A DNA stretch of 64,000 nt from Mediterranea massiliensis (GTDB taxonomy: Bacteria; Bacteroidota; Bacteroidia; Bacteroidales; Bacteroidaceae): positions 248,001-312,000 of the forward strand of contig SUYA01000002.1 of NCBI GenBank assembly GCA_015060695.1, written 5' to 3'. Within the stretch, counting starts at the first letter, position 1. Every line of letters begins with the position of its first letter. Shown here one piece after another: positions 42,521-52,886 of the stretch. The position numbers and the translations under genes are program-made. The notes below the pieces were generated by a model, which worked only from the letters and a program-made list of their open reading frames with translations, was not told the origin of the DNA and ran no database searches.

Positions 42521-43309
42521 ATGATAAAAGCCCTGTTTTTCGATATAGATGGCACTTTAGTCAGTTTCCAAACCCATGACATTCCGACTTCTACCATCGA
42601 AGCCTTAGAGGCCGCCAAGGCCAAAGGCATCCGAATTTTCATCTCTACCGGCCGGCCGCCGGTCATCATCAACAACCTGCAAGCCTTGCAAGAGCGCAAC
42701 CTGATAGATGGCTACATCACCATGAACGGTGCCTACTGTTTTGTGGGCAACGAGGTCATCTACAAAAGCCCCATCGCTCCTTCCGAAGCCAAAGCACTGA
42801 TAGACTTCTGCGTCGAAAACCAAAAGGCCTGCATCGTTGTGGGCGAAAAAGATATTCATGTCTGCCAAGAGAACGACGAGGTGCGCCGCATCTTCTACGA
42901 AGCACTGAAGGTAAACAAGATTCCTCCCATCGAGGCCGATGCCGCCCTGCGAAAAGAGATTTTCCAGCTCACCCCGTTCATCACTGAGGAAGAGGAGAAA
43001 GGGGTAAAACCCGACATTCCTCATTGCGAAATAGGGCGCTGGTATCCCTCTTTTGCCGACATCACCGCCAAAGGAAACACCAAGCAACGGGGCATAGATG
43101 CCATTATCGGACATTTCGGGCTGAACTTGGAAGAGACCATGGCCTTTGGTGACGGAGGCAACGACATACCCATGCTGCGCCATGCCGGCATCGGGGTAGC
43201 TATGGGCAACGCCTCCGACGAGGTGAAAAGCCATGCCGACTTCATCACCACCTCGGTCGATGACGGTGGCATTGCTCATGCGCTAAGGCATTTCGGCATT
43301 GTGGAGTAA
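42521..43309 (+). CDS. Cof-type HAD-IIB hydrolase
   Basis: 'LFFDIDGTLVSF', 'FGDGGNDIPMLRHAGIGVAMGNA'; start at MIKALFFDIDG. Confidence 0.93.
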   Translation: MIKALFFDIDGTLVSFQTHDIPTSTIEALEAAKAKGIRIFISTGRPPVIINNLQALQERNLIDGYITMNGAYCFVGNEVIYKSPIAPSEAKALIDFCVENQKACIVVGEKDIHVCQENDEVRRIFYEALKVNKIPPIEADAALRKEIFQLTPFITEEEEKGVKPDIPHCEIGRWYPSFADITAKGNTKQRGIDAIIGHFGLNLEETMAFGDGGNDIPMLRHAGIGVAMGNASDEVKSHADFITTSVDDGGIAHALRHFGIVE

Positions 43310-43445
43310 TGCTGCTTTCAGTTTTTCTCATGACAATTCTCTGTTAACGGATTGTGGCAGAGCAATAGGTTCTGCCTTGTTGCGAGCTACCACACCACCT
43401 ACCTCGTGCCTCTGCAGCAGCACTTGCCGGTGGATGGTTCGCTAC

Positions 43446-43590
43446 TCGGTCGCTTCTTGGCCGCTCCTCGCACGCTATGTGTACGCACGCTGTTCGGTCG
43501 TTCTTCGGTCGTTGTTCGGTGTTTGTTCGCTCTCTATAGGACCGAAGAACGACCGAAGAAACACCGAACAAACACCGAAGCGGGACCGAA
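43446..43590. repeat. ~11-bp periodic inverted repeat array (TTCGGTCGTTC / GAACGACCGAA family)
   Basis: Left units TTCGGTCGTTC 43493, TTCGGTCGTTG 43504, TTCGGTGTTTG 43515, TTCGCTCTCTA 43526; right inverted units ATAGGACCGAA 43536, GAACGACCGAA 43547, GAAACACCGAA 43558, CAAACACCGAA 43569, GCGGGACCGAA 43580; degenerate units extend left to ~43446. Confidence 0.9.
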
Positions 43591-43699
43591 CCAGAAGCGA
43601 GCCAAGTACGGCCGAGAAGCGAAGCGGGTTTTCGGTGGCCCCTTGAGGATAGCGTGGCCTTTGCTCTCCTCGCGGGACGTGCAAATATATAACACCACC

Positions 43700-43734
43700 C
43701 TTCGGTTTTAGCTACTCGGAAACCGAAGTTTTTT
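43700..43734 (+). terminator. Intrinsic terminator closing the 43.3-43.7 kb region
   Basis: CTTCGGTTT (43700-43708) pairs with AAACCGAAG (43720-43728), followed by TTTTTT. Confidence 0.8.
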
Positions 43735-44050
43735 CAAAATTAACAGTTGATAACATCGCAATTCATTGCGTGTCAAACAATTAAAAATCAAAGCTAAATA
43801 GTTTTGCTTGTTTTGTCAAGATATAAGAATTATTTCCATATTATTTTACGATTTAAAATTGTTTGTAAAATATAATCAACACAATCTTTGGTAAGCTATG
43901 AGGCATTTATAGAAATAAGAAAATCGTATAATAAACAGCTTCAATTGGAGCAACCCCACCTTTACAGTTGTCATATTACAATATCTTATTTGACGATTTA
44001 TAGCAAATGATACAAAAAAAATGTAACTTTGCCATCGCAGAAAAAAAACG

Positions 44051-45799
44051 ATGGCATTGAAATTTATTCCCGACACGCAAAACAAAGAGTTTCAAGATGC
44101 ATTGAACCTCATAAAATTCACCCGTCAATCGCTGTTTTTGACGGGAAAGGCGGGTACGGGCAAATCGACTTTCTTGCGCTATATCTGCGAGAATGTCCGA
44201 AAAAAGCATGTGGTATTGGCCCCAACGGGGATAGCTGCCATCAATGCCGGTGGAAGTACTTTACATAGTTTCTTTAAGTTACCTTTCTATCCGCTATTGC
44301 CCGACGACCCCAACCTCAGTCTTCAGAAAGGGCGCATCCACGATTTTTTTAAATACAACAAGGGGCACCGGAAACTATTGGAAAAGATTGAGTTGGTTAT
44401 CATCGACGAGATTTCGATGGTTCGTGCCGACACAATGGATGCCATAGACCGCATCTTACGGGTTTACTCACGCAACCTGCGAGAGCCTTTCGGTGGGAAA
44501 CAATTGTTGTTGGTAGGAGATGTATTCCAACTGGAACCGGTAGTTAAACCAGACGAGAGAGAGATTATAAATCGCTGCTACCCCACCCCTTATTTCTTTG
44601 AGGCAAAGGTATTCAGAGAGATTGATTTGGTTTCTATCGAATTGCTCAAGGCTTACCGACAAACGGACAAAAAGTTTGTTGCGGTATTGGATCGCATCCG
44701 AAACAATACGGCCACAGCTTCTGATTTGCAGTTGCTGAACAACAGGTATGGCACAGAGATAGCACAATCGGAAGCCGACTTATATGTTACATTGGCTACC
44801 CGACGTGACCAAGTGGATTACATCAACGAGAAGAAATTGGCAGAATTACCCGGTGAAAGCATCATGTTTCAAGGAGAGATATGGGGCGACTTCCCGGAAA
44901 GCAGTCTGCCCACGTCACAAGAACTGATATTGAAACCGGGGGCACAAATCATTTTCATTAAGAACGATTTTGAGAAGCGGTGGGTGAATGGCACCATTGG
45001 TACAATATCTGGATTTGACCCGATAGAGGAAACACTTTATGTCATTACCGACGACGGGAAAGAATGCGACGTAAAGAAGGAGATTTGGCGGAATATCCGC
45101 TATACTTACAATGAACAGAAAAAGGAGATTGAGGAAGAAGAATTGGGTAGTTTCAAGCAATTTCCCGTTAGGTTAGCATGGGCCATCACGATACACAAAA
45201 GCCAAGGACTGACTTTTAGCCGGGTGGTTATAGATTTTACCGGAGGAGTATTTGCCGGCGGTCAGGCATACGTGGCCTTGAGCCGATGTACCGCACTGGA
45301 AGGCATACAACTAAAAAGAAATATAGGACGGGCCGATATATTTGTCCGCCCCGAAATAACTGCTTTTGCCCAACAATTCAACAATCAGAAGAGTATAGAC
45401 CGGGCTTTAAAACAGGCACAAGCCGACATTGAATATGCCACAGCAATGAAAGCTTTTGACAAAGGCGACTTCCAGATGTTCTTGGATGAATTTTTCAAAG
45501 CCATTCACTCGCGATACGACATTGAGAAACCTGCCGCCCAACGACTTATACGGAGAAAGTTGAATATCATCAACCGACAAAAGGAGGAGATTCGTGTACT
45601 GAAAGAGGCAGCTTTGGAAAAAGAGAAGGCATTAGTAAAATATGCTCGTGAATACATAACAATGGGAGACGAATGTTTGAAACACGACATGCCGGAGGCT
45701 GCTATGCGCAACTACGAAAAGGCCATTGCCTTATGCCCCAAGTTCAAAGAGGCATGGACAAAAATTAAGAAGCTGGAAAAAGTAAGAAAAAAAGATTGA
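44051..45799 (+). CDS. PIF1-like AAA/SF1 helicase with C-terminal TPR-like tail
   Basis: 'LTGKAGTGKSTFLRYI', 'VIIDEISMVRADTMDAIDRILR', 'GDVFQLEPVV', 'AWAITIHKSQGLTF', 'YVALSRCTALEGI'. Confidence 0.9.
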   Translation: MALKFIPDTQNKEFQDALNLIKFTRQSLFLTGKAGTGKSTFLRYICENVRKKHVVLAPTGIAAINAGGSTLHSFFKLPFYPLLPDDPNLSLQKGRIHDFFKYNKGHRKLLEKIELVIIDEISMVRADTMDAIDRILRVYSRNLREPFGGKQLLLVGDVFQLEPVVKPDEREIINRCYPTPYFFEAKVFREIDLVSIELLKAYRQTDKKFVAVLDRIRNNTATASDLQLLNNRYGTEIAQSEADLYVTLATRRDQVDYINEKKLAELPGESIMFQGEIWGDFPESSLPTSQELILKPGAQIIFIKNDFEKRWVNGTIGTISGFDPIEETLYVITDDGKECDVKKEIWRNIRYTYNEQKKEIEEEELGSFKQFPVRLAWAITIHKSQGLTFSRVVIDFTGGVFAGGQAYVALSRCTALEGIQLKRNIGRADIFVRPEITAFAQQFNNQKSIDRALKQAQADIEYATAMKAFDKGDFQMFLDEFFKAIHSRYDIEKPAAQRLIRRKLNIINRQKEEIRVLKEAALEKEKALVKYAREYITMGDECLKHDMPEAAMRNYEKAIALCPKFKEAWTKIKKLEKVRKKD

Positions 45800-45800
45800 T

Positions 45801-46409
45801 ATGAGACTGAAACTTTACAACAAAAACAACAATCCGCAAGAGTTACTACGCATAGTGGAGATTCTGAACGATGGGGGAATCATTATTCTGCCAACCGATA
45901 CCTGCTATGCCATCGGTTGTCACGGTTTGAAAGAACGAGCCATCGAACGCATCTGTCACATCAAAGAGATTGACCCTAAGAAAAACAGTTTGTCTATCAT
46001 CTGCTATGACTTGAGCAACATCAGCGAATATGCCAAAGTGGACAACAATACGTTTAAGTTGATGAAGCGTAATCTGCCGGGACCTTTTACCTTTATACTA
46101 AACGGCACCACCCGATTGCCGAAAATATTCCGGAACCGCAAGGAGGTGGGTATCCGTATGCCCGACACCCCCATCACCCAAGAGATTGTCAGACTGCTTG
46201 GGGCACCTATCATGGTTACTTCGTTGCCACTCGAAGAAGAGGAAGAAATAGAATATATTACTGATCCAGAACTGATTGACGAAAAATGGGGCGAGCGAGT
46301 AGAATTGGTTATAGACGGAGGAATGGGTGGAACCGGATATTCGACCGTGGTAGATTGTACAGAGGACGAACCCGAAATTATCCGCCAAGGGTTAGGAGAA
46401 CTCGTTTGA
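45801..46409 (+). CDS. L-threonylcarbamoyladenylate synthase (Sua5/YciO/YrdC family)
   Basis: 'GGIIILPTDTCYAIGCH', 'KKNSLSIICYDLSNISEYA', 'PGPFTFIL'. Confidence 0.92.
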   Translation: MRLKLYNKNNNPQELLRIVEILNDGGIIILPTDTCYAIGCHGLKERAIERICHIKEIDPKKNSLSIICYDLSNISEYAKVDNNTFKLMKRNLPGPFTFILNGTTRLPKIFRNRKEVGIRMPDTPITQEIVRLLGAPIMVTSLPLEEEEEIEYITDPELIDEKWGERVELVIDGGMGGTGYSTVVDCTEDEPEIIRQGLGELV

Positions 46410-46549
46410 CACGTACTTTTTTTTGTTTTTCTTAATTTTGGATTCACAAGCTTTGACTCAACAATAAGATTTCCGGACATTGCGTTGGTAGAATGTATGA
46501 CGCACGTCGGGCTTCTCAGAGACAAAGTAGTTAAAAGGATATATAGAGA

Positions 46550-46591
46550 GAGGGGTGTGCATAAAAACAGATTTTGTTATGCACACCCCTC
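46550..46591. terminator. Bidirectional intrinsic terminator
   Basis: GAGGGGTGTGCATAA (46550-46564) / TTATGCACACCCCTC (46577-46591), 15-bp perfect stem between convergent genes. Confidence 0.9.
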
Positions 46592-46624
46592 AATAATTTT
46601 GCAGGCTACAGAAAGTCCCTCTTG

Positions 46625-47437
46625 TTACTTGAGCATCTTTTCCGGGTCGAGATTATCGGCTTCAATGTCTTTGAAGTAGCGGTAAGTACCCACCTTCAAT
46701 TCATCGGTAGCAGCGTCGTCACACACGATAATGCCTTTTTCGTGCATTTGCAGGGCACTGATGGTCCACATCTGCATTACGGGGCCTTCGACAGCATGAT
46801 ACAAAGCACGTGCCTTGTTGTGGCCATTCACAATAATCATCACCTCTTTAGCCGATAATACGGTACCTACCCCTACGGTAAGGGCAGTTTTGGGCACTTT
46901 GTTAACGTCGTTATCGAAGAAGCGAGAATTGGCAATAATAGTATCGGTTGTCAATGTTTTCTGGCGAGTGCGTGAGGTTAACGATGAACCCGGCTCATTG
47001 AAAGCGATGTGACCATCGGGACCAATGCCTCCCATAAAGAGGTCAACACCCCCGTATGACTTGATTTTTTCTTCAAACCGTGCACATTCGGCATCCAAAT
47101 CTTCGGCATTTCCGTTCAGTATATTGGTGTTTTCGGGCTTAATGTCGATGTGGCAGAAGAAGTTGTTCCACATAAATGAATAATAGCTTTCAGAGTGTTC
47201 TTTTGGTAATCCTACGTACTCATCCATATTGAATGTCACGACGTTTTGGAAAGAAACAATGCCCTTCTTGTTAAGTTCTATCAATTCTTTATACATGCCC
47301 AACGGAGATGAACCGGTAGGACAACCCAGTACAAAAGGGTTCTCCGGAGTTGGATTAGCTGCTTTGATTTTTGCAGCAACATAGTGTGCTGCCCATTTGG
47401 ATACAGATTGATAATCCGGTTGAATAATTACGCGCAT
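46625..47437 (-). CDS. nagB: Glucosamine-6-phosphate deaminase
   Basis: '[16 protein letters not shown]', '[10 protein letters not shown]', '[23 protein letters not shown]'. Confidence 0.96.
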   Translation of the reverse strand: MRVIIQPDYQSVSKWAAHYVAAKIKAANPTPENPFVLGCPTGSSPLGMYKELIELNKKGIVSFQNVVTFNMDEYVGLPKEHSESYYSFMWNNFFCHIDIKPENTNILNGNAEDLDAECARFEEKIKSYGGVDLFMGGIGPDGHIAFNEPGSSLTSRTRQKTLTTDTIIANSRFFDNDVNKVPKTALTVGVGTVLSAKEVMIIVNGHNKARALYHAVEGPVMQMWTISALQMHEKGIIVCDDAATDELKVGTYRYFKDIEADNLDPEKMLK

Positions 47438-47483
47438 AGTTTGTATATTTAAAGTTAAAAATGTAGCACTAAAATCTTAATTT

Positions 47484-48416
47484 TCATCCACAAAAATAGT
47501 GTTTTCCTTGATATGCCCCAAGTTCTTTCATCCTTTTTTGCAATCGATGATTAAATTCATGGTTTTTCAACCCCCATTCGGGCGCCAACAGCAATTCTTT
47601 GGGCGACTGGGAAACGAAGCGTTCCACAACTATATCGGGACGTAAATGTTGTAAATAATCTGCTACAACGTCTATATATTCGTTTAACCCGAAGAGGTGG
47701 AAATCTTGTGGTTTCTGTGCATATTCATTGGCCATTCGGGTTCCCTTGATTAATTGTAACTGATGCATTTTCAGGGTAGTCAATGGAAGCTTGGAGATGG
47801 CTTTTGCCTGCTTTACAATGTGATTGTGTGTCTCTCCCGGAAGGCCCAATATGACATGAGCGCCGGTAAGAATACCTCTGTCTGAAGTGCGTCTGACAGC
47901 ATCAGCGGCTACCTCGAAGGTATGTCCGCGATTGATGCGTTGCAGGGTTGCATTATCGGTGCTTTCTATGCCGTACTCAACAATCAGGAAAGTGCGTTTG
48001 TTCAGTTCCTCTAAATAATCCAGCAAGGCATCGGGCATGCAATCGGGACGAGTTCCGATAACCAACCCCACGACATCGGTAACCCCCAGTGCCTCCTCGT
48101 ACTTTTGCCTCAACTCGTCCAAATCGGCATATGTATTAGTATAGGCCTGAAAATAGGCCAAGTATTTCATCTCCGGGTATTTATACGAGAAGAAGCGTTT
48201 CCCCTCCTCCAACTGTTCGGTCACCGTTTTTTCCGTCCGGCAATAATCGGGATTAAAGGTTTGATTATTGCAATAAGTACATCCGCCATACCCCACTGTT
48301 CCGTCTCTGTTCGGGCAAGTAAATCCGGCATTCAACGATATTTTCTGCACCTTGCAAGCGAAGTGCCGGCGCAGAAATTGCGGAAATTCATTATACAAGA
48401 TATGTTCGGTAAGCAT
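47484..48416 (-). CDS. TIGR01212/YhcC-type radical SAM protein
   Basis: 'LNAGFTCPNRDGTVGYGGCTYCNN', 'IEYGIEST'-type motif. Confidence 0.9.
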   Translation of the reverse strand: MLTEHILYNEFPQFLRRHFACKVQKISLNAGFTCPNRDGTVGYGGCTYCNNQTFNPDYCRTEKTVTEQLEEGKRFFSYKYPEMKYLAYFQAYTNTYADLDELRQKYEEALGVTDVVGLVIGTRPDCMPDALLDYLEELNKRTFLIVEYGIESTDNATLQRINRGHTFEVAADAVRRTSDRGILTGAHVILGLPGETHNHIVKQAKAISKLPLTTLKMHQLQLIKGTRMANEYAQKPQDFHLFGLNEYIDVVADYLQHLRPDIVVERFVSQSPKELLLAPEWGLKNHEFNHRLQKRMKELGAYQGKHYFCG

Positions 48417-48515
48417 TGCTCTATCTTTTTATTTACACGGTGTACAAAGGTAAATGCTTTCTGCGAAAAAACTCTTAGGAAGGGAAAAATTATTTTTCAA
48501 GTAGGGAAGTTTTTA

Positions 48516-48546
48516 TTGGGTGTATTGTATTATTTCTTTAACTTTG
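48516..48546 (+). promoter_or_regulatory. Candidate promoter (TTG-N20-TAACTTTG)
   Basis: TTG 48516-48518; TAACTTTG 48539-48546; upstream of the DPP-IV gene. Confidence 0.55.
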
Positions 48547-48589
48547 CACACGGAACAATATATCAATCACAAAAGTCTATTATAAAACA

Positions 48590-50800
48590 ATGAAAAAGAT
48601 AACAATCACACTTTTATGGTGCCTTTGTACATTGGTAGCCTTGGCACAAACCGGCCGGTCGCTTGAATTGAACGAAGTGGTAAACGGTAGTTTTCGTGCC
48701 GACGACATCTACGGTGTAATTCCCATTCCCGGTGATGGTGAGCATTACTCACAAATGAATGCCGAGGGTACACAAATCATTAAGTACTCGTTCAAGACAG
48801 GGAAACCTGTCGAAGTGCTTTTCGATGCCGCCACTGCCCGTGAGTGTAGCTTCAAACATTTCGACAGTTATAGTTTCTCGCCCGATGGCAGTTGCCTGCT
48901 GATTGCTACCGAAGTTACCCCCATTTATCGACACTCTTATACGGCCGTACACTATCTGTATAGCCTGAAGCGCAACATAGAAGGGAAGATAAACAACGTA
49001 GTAGAACGCCTTTCGGACGGAGGTCCCCAACAAGCACCGGTATTTTCGCCCGATGGAAGCATGGTAGCTTTTGTGCGCAACAATAACATCTTTTTGGTAA
49101 AACGTCACTTCGGCAATAGTGAAAGTGCTGTGACCGAAGACGGAAAAATAAACGAAATACTAAACGGAATACCCGACTGGGTGTATGAAGAAGAGTTCGG
49201 TTACAACCGTGCTTTAGAGTTCAGTGCCGATAGCAAGATGCTGGCCTATGTACGTTGGGATGAATCGGAGGTTCCCTCATACAGTTTTCCCCTCTATGCC
49301 GGACAATCTCCTCGCTTGACAAACTATGAAAAATATCCGGGAGCATATACCTATAAATATCCCAAGACCGGCGAGGCCAACTCAAAAGTAACAGTACATA
49401 CATTCGACATCAAATCGAAAATTACACGACAGATGGCCGTACCCTTAGACAAAGAGGGTTACATACCTCGCATCCGCTTCACCCGCGACCCGGAGAAGTT
49501 GGCCATTATGACATTGAACCGTCACCAAAACCGCTTTGACCTTTACTTCTGTAACCCACGAAGTACGGTATGCAAATTGGTATTACGCGACGAAACCGAC
49601 ACCTATATTAAAGAACGGATTTTCGACAATATCCAATTCTATGACGAAGGATTTAGTTTCATGAGTGAAAAAAGTGGATACAACCACCTCTATTGGTACA
49701 ACATGGGGGGCAACTTGGTGAAACAACTCACGTCTGGAAACTATGAAGTGAAGGAATTCTTAGGACACAATGCTACTGACGGCAGCTTCTACTACAGCAG
49801 CAATGAAGAGTCGCCCCTGCAACAAGCTATCTATAAAATAGATCGCAAAGGAAAGAAACTTAAACTATCTGTTGCAACCGGAATCAACTCGGCCCAATTT
49901 AGCACCGACATGAAGTATTTCATGAATCGCTATACCAATTTGGAAACGCCCACCCTCATCACGCTGAATGACAACACAGGAAAAGTGCTGACCACATTGG
50001 TTGACAATGCCGCACTAAAAGCTAAGTTGGCTACATACAATCTGCCCGCAAAAGAATTCTTCACCTTCCGCACCTCACAAGGCATTGAACTGAACGGATG
50101 GATAATGAAACCAACACATTTTGCGGCTGGAAAGAAGTATCCGGTACTGATGTACCAATATAGCGGACCCGGCTCGCAAGAAGTTGAAGACCGTTTTGGC
50201 ATCAGTTGGGAAACCTATATGGCTACACAAGGGCTCGTAGTGGCATGCGTGGATGGACGCGGCACCGGAGGCAGAGGAGCCGAATTTGAGAAATGCACTT
50301 ATCTCAATTTAGGAGTAAAAGAGGCGCGCGACCAAGTAGAGACAGCTCTTTACTTGTCATCTCTGCCATATGTAGATAAGGAAAGAATAGGTATCTGGGG
50401 ATGGAGTTTCGGTGGATACATGACATTGATGAGTATGAGCGAAGGGACCCCCGTATTCAAAGCCGGGGCAGCCGTGGCCGCCGTAACCGATTGGCGATAT
50501 TACGACACCATCTATGGTGAACGATTCATGCGCACACCACAAGAAAACTTCGATGGCTACAATGCCGGTTCGGCCTTCAGCCGTGCAGAAAAGTTACACG
50601 GACGACTATTGTTGGTACACGGAATGGCCGACGACAACGTGCATTACCAAAATTGTGCCGAATATGCCGAGTACTTAGTACAAATAGGAAAACAGTTTGA
50701 CATGCAGATATATACCAACCGGAACCATAGCATATTCGGTGGAAATACCCGCCTACACCTCTATACTCGATTAACAAACTTTTTCAAGGAGAACTTGTAA
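48590..50800 (+). CDS. S9 family prolyl dipeptidyl peptidase (DPP-IV), exported
   Basis: Signal peptide; 'GIWGWSFGGYMTLM' nucleophile elbow; 'DDNVHYQN' and 'NHSIFG' acid/His positions. Confidence 0.94.
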   Translation: MKKITITLLWCLCTLVALAQTGRSLELNEVVNGSFRADDIYGVIPIPGDGEHYSQMNAEGTQIIKYSFKTGKPVEVLFDAATARECSFKHFDSYSFSPDGSCLLIATEVTPIYRHSYTAVHYLYSLKRNIEGKINNVVERLSDGGPQQAPVFSPDGSMVAFVRNNNIFLVKRHFGNSESAVTEDGKINEILNGIPDWVYEEEFGYNRALEFSADSKMLAYVRWDESEVPSYSFPLYAGQSPRLTNYEKYPGAYTYKYPKTGEANSKVTVHTFDIKSKITRQMAVPLDKEGYIPRIRFTRDPEKLAIMTLNRHQNRFDLYFCNPRSTVCKLVLRDETDTYIKERIFDNIQFYDEGFSFMSEKSGYNHLYWYNMGGNLVKQLTSGNYEVKEFLGHNATDGSFYYSSNEESPLQQAIYKIDRKGKKLKLSVATGINSAQFSTDMKYFMNRYTNLETPTLITLNDNTGKVLTTLVDNAALKAKLATYNLPAKEFFTFRTSQGIELNGWIMKPTHFAAGKKYPVLMYQYSGPGSQEVEDRFGISWETYMATQGLVVACVDGRGTGGRGAEFEKCTYLNLGVKEARDQVETALYLSSLPYVDKERIGIWGWSFGGYMTLMSMSEGTPVFKAGAAVAAVTDWRYYDTIYGERFMRTPQENFDGYNAGSAFSRAEKLHGRLLLVHGMADDNVHYQNCAEYAEYLVQIGKQFDMQIYTNRNHSIFGGNTRLHLYTRLTNFFKENL

Positions 50801-51675
50801 TGGAAAAACGAGTAAGAAAACCGGAATGGCTAAAAATACGCATCGGAGCCAACGAACGTTATACAGAAACCAAACGTATTGTTGAGTCGCACGGACTACA
50901 CACCATCTGCAGTAGTGGCCGATGTCCCAATATGGGCGAATGCTGGGGGAAAGGTACAGCAACTTTCATGATTGGAGGAAATATTTGTACCCGAAGTTGC
51001 AAGTTCTGTAACACGGCTACCGGTCGGCCGTTACCTTTAGACCCTAACGAACCGACACATGTAGCCGAATCGGTGGCACTGATGAAACTGGAACACGCGG
51101 TTATTACATCGGTAGACAGAGATGACTTGCCCGATTTGGGTGCAAACCACTGGGCAACCACCATTCGCGAAGTAAAAAAGATAAATCCAAAGACCACCGT
51201 TGAAGTATTAATACCAGACTTCCAAGGTTGCCAAGAATGGGTAAACATTGTATTGGAAGCCGGTGCTGACATCGTGGCACATAACATGGAAACGGTGAAA
51301 CGCATCAGTCCCTTGGTGAGAAGTGCAGCTCGCCACGAAACAAGTCTGGCGGTATTGAAGCAGATAGCGCAAAGCGGCACCACCACTAAGTCGGGCATCA
51401 TGGTGGGTTTGGGAGAAACACCCCAAGAAGTAGAAGAACTGATGGAGGAGCTACGAGCAGTAGGTTGCCATATTCTGACCATCGGCCAATACTTGCAACC
51501 CAGCCATCGTCATTACCCTGTTAACGAATACATCACTCCCGAACAATTTAACGAGTATAAACGCATTGGATTGGAGAAAGGATTCAAGCAGGTGGAAAGC
51601 GGCCCATTAGTACGCTCTTCATACCATGCAGACAAATTAATCTTGAAACTACAGAATAAAATAAAGAAGGGATAA
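50800..51675 (+). CDS. lipA: Lipoyl synthase
   Basis: 'CSSGRCPNMGECWGKGTATFMIGGNICTRSCKFCNTATGRP'. Confidence 0.97.
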   Translation: MEKRVRKPEWLKIRIGANERYTETKRIVESHGLHTICSSGRCPNMGECWGKGTATFMIGGNICTRSCKFCNTATGRPLPLDPNEPTHVAESVALMKLEHAVITSVDRDDLPDLGANHWATTIREVKKINPKTTVEVLIPDFQGCQEWVNIVLEAGADIVAHNMETVKRISPLVRSAARHETSLAVLKQIAQSGTTTKSGIMVGLGETPQEVEELMEELRAVGCHILTIGQYLQPSHRHYPVNEYITPEQFNEYKRIGLEKGFKQVESGPLVRSSYHADKLILKLQNKIKKG

Positions 51676-51729
51676 ACATTTGGGCATGTAGTTTTGTTAT
51701 ACTTGGTGAAACAATAATAATTAATCCAA

Positions 51730-52827
51730 ATGGTACAAAATAAAATTCTTTCACCTAAGTACAATATGGCATGGGGGATGACACCCGGTATCCTATCCAT
51801 GTTGCTATGTAGTTTTATTCCCCACCAAACAGCCATATATTGGGGAGTATCAGTCGGAATTATCTCTTGCCTTTATTTTTATGGGAAGCGAAAGAAGGTA
51901 CTTTCCCCTTATTTATTATACACTACAACCGGTATACTTACCGCATTGGCTGCCATACATTTGATACAACCATGCACTTCTCCCTCAAGTTTATATATTC
52001 TTACCATAGAAATAGCCATATTACTTCCTGTTGTAAGCATACTCTTATTAAGAAATTGGCTTAGAAAAAACATCATTAAAAAGCATTCACACATCCAAAA
52101 GCAAAGTATAGAGGCCACCCTGGTTTCTTGTCGCATTATTCTTATTTTAGGAATTGCCCACTTGGCCATCACTCTTCTGGCATGGTCGATTCAACATCCC
52201 ATGAATCATGTAATGCAATTTATTCTGCTAACCATAATTCCTTCACTTTTATTCATAACAGCCATTCTCATTAATCAACAATGCATTGGTTATTTCAATC
52301 GGTTGATGAAGAAAGTATTTTTCCTTCCTATCATCACTCCACAAGGCGATGTGATAGGGAAATGTCTGCCTGCCGACAGCAAAAAAGAGTATCTACACCC
52401 CGTCATACGAATTGCTGTTTCTGTACATGGTTTATTGTTATTGCGACCAAAGGGAGGAGAGCATCAAGCTGAAAAAGGGAAAAGCGACATCTTGATTGAG
52501 GACTTCTTACACTTTGGAGAAACATTGGAAGAAGGTGCTTGGCGAATGATAAAAAAGACCCTGCACAAAGTTCCGAAAAAAGCTCTTCGGTTTCATTTAG
52601 TTCACCCATTCAGTAACGAACATGGGCAACGACTTGTTTACCTATTCAGCTTGTGCCTGGCTGACGAGAAGAGCATACCAGGCAAGCAACTGATTGACGG
52701 AAAGTTATGGACTTTCAAACAAATTGAGCATGAATTAGGGAAACACTTCTTTAGCGAATGCTTCGAACATGAATACGACCAATTGAAAAGCATTATCAGT
52801 ATCCGAGAAAAATATAGAGAGAAATAG
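51730..52827 (+). CDS. Membrane protein with C-terminal NUDIX-like domain (degenerate box)
   Basis: About 6 hydrophobic segments, then 'AVSVHGLLLLRPKGG...DFLHFGETLEEGAWRMIKKTL...YLFSLCL', resembling a NUDIX fold without intact REx2EE. Confidence 0.6.
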   Translation: MVQNKILSPKYNMAWGMTPGILSMLLCSFIPHQTAIYWGVSVGIISCLYFYGKRKKVLSPYLLYTTTGILTALAAIHLIQPCTSPSSLYILTIEIAILLPVVSILLLRNWLRKNIIKKHSHIQKQSIEATLVSCRIILILGIAHLAITLLAWSIQHPMNHVMQFILLTIIPSLLFITAILINQQCIGYFNRLMKKVFFLPIITPQGDVIGKCLPADSKKEYLHPVIRIAVSVHGLLLLRPKGGEHQAEKGKSDILIEDFLHFGETLEEGAWRMIKKTLHKVPKKALRFHLVHPFSNEHGQRLVYLFSLCLADEKSIPGKQLIDGKLWTFKQIEHELGKHFFSECFEHEYDQLKSIISIREKYREK

Positions 52828-52886
52828 TTTCTCTAAAAAAAGAAAAAAGTATATTTGTACCGTTAATAGAATATACTTTTTACACC

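Noticed and set aside
42605-43279. 224-aa minus-strand ORF opposite the HAD hydrolase
   Set aside because: Shadow ORF; the HAD motifs are on the plus strand.
43299-43711. Overlapping ORFs on both strands in the 43.3-43.7 kb region (115, 119, 75, 69 aa)
   Set aside because: Open frames arise from GC-rich 11-bp repeat units on all frames; Ser/Arg/Thr-rich repetitive products and no coding-like features.
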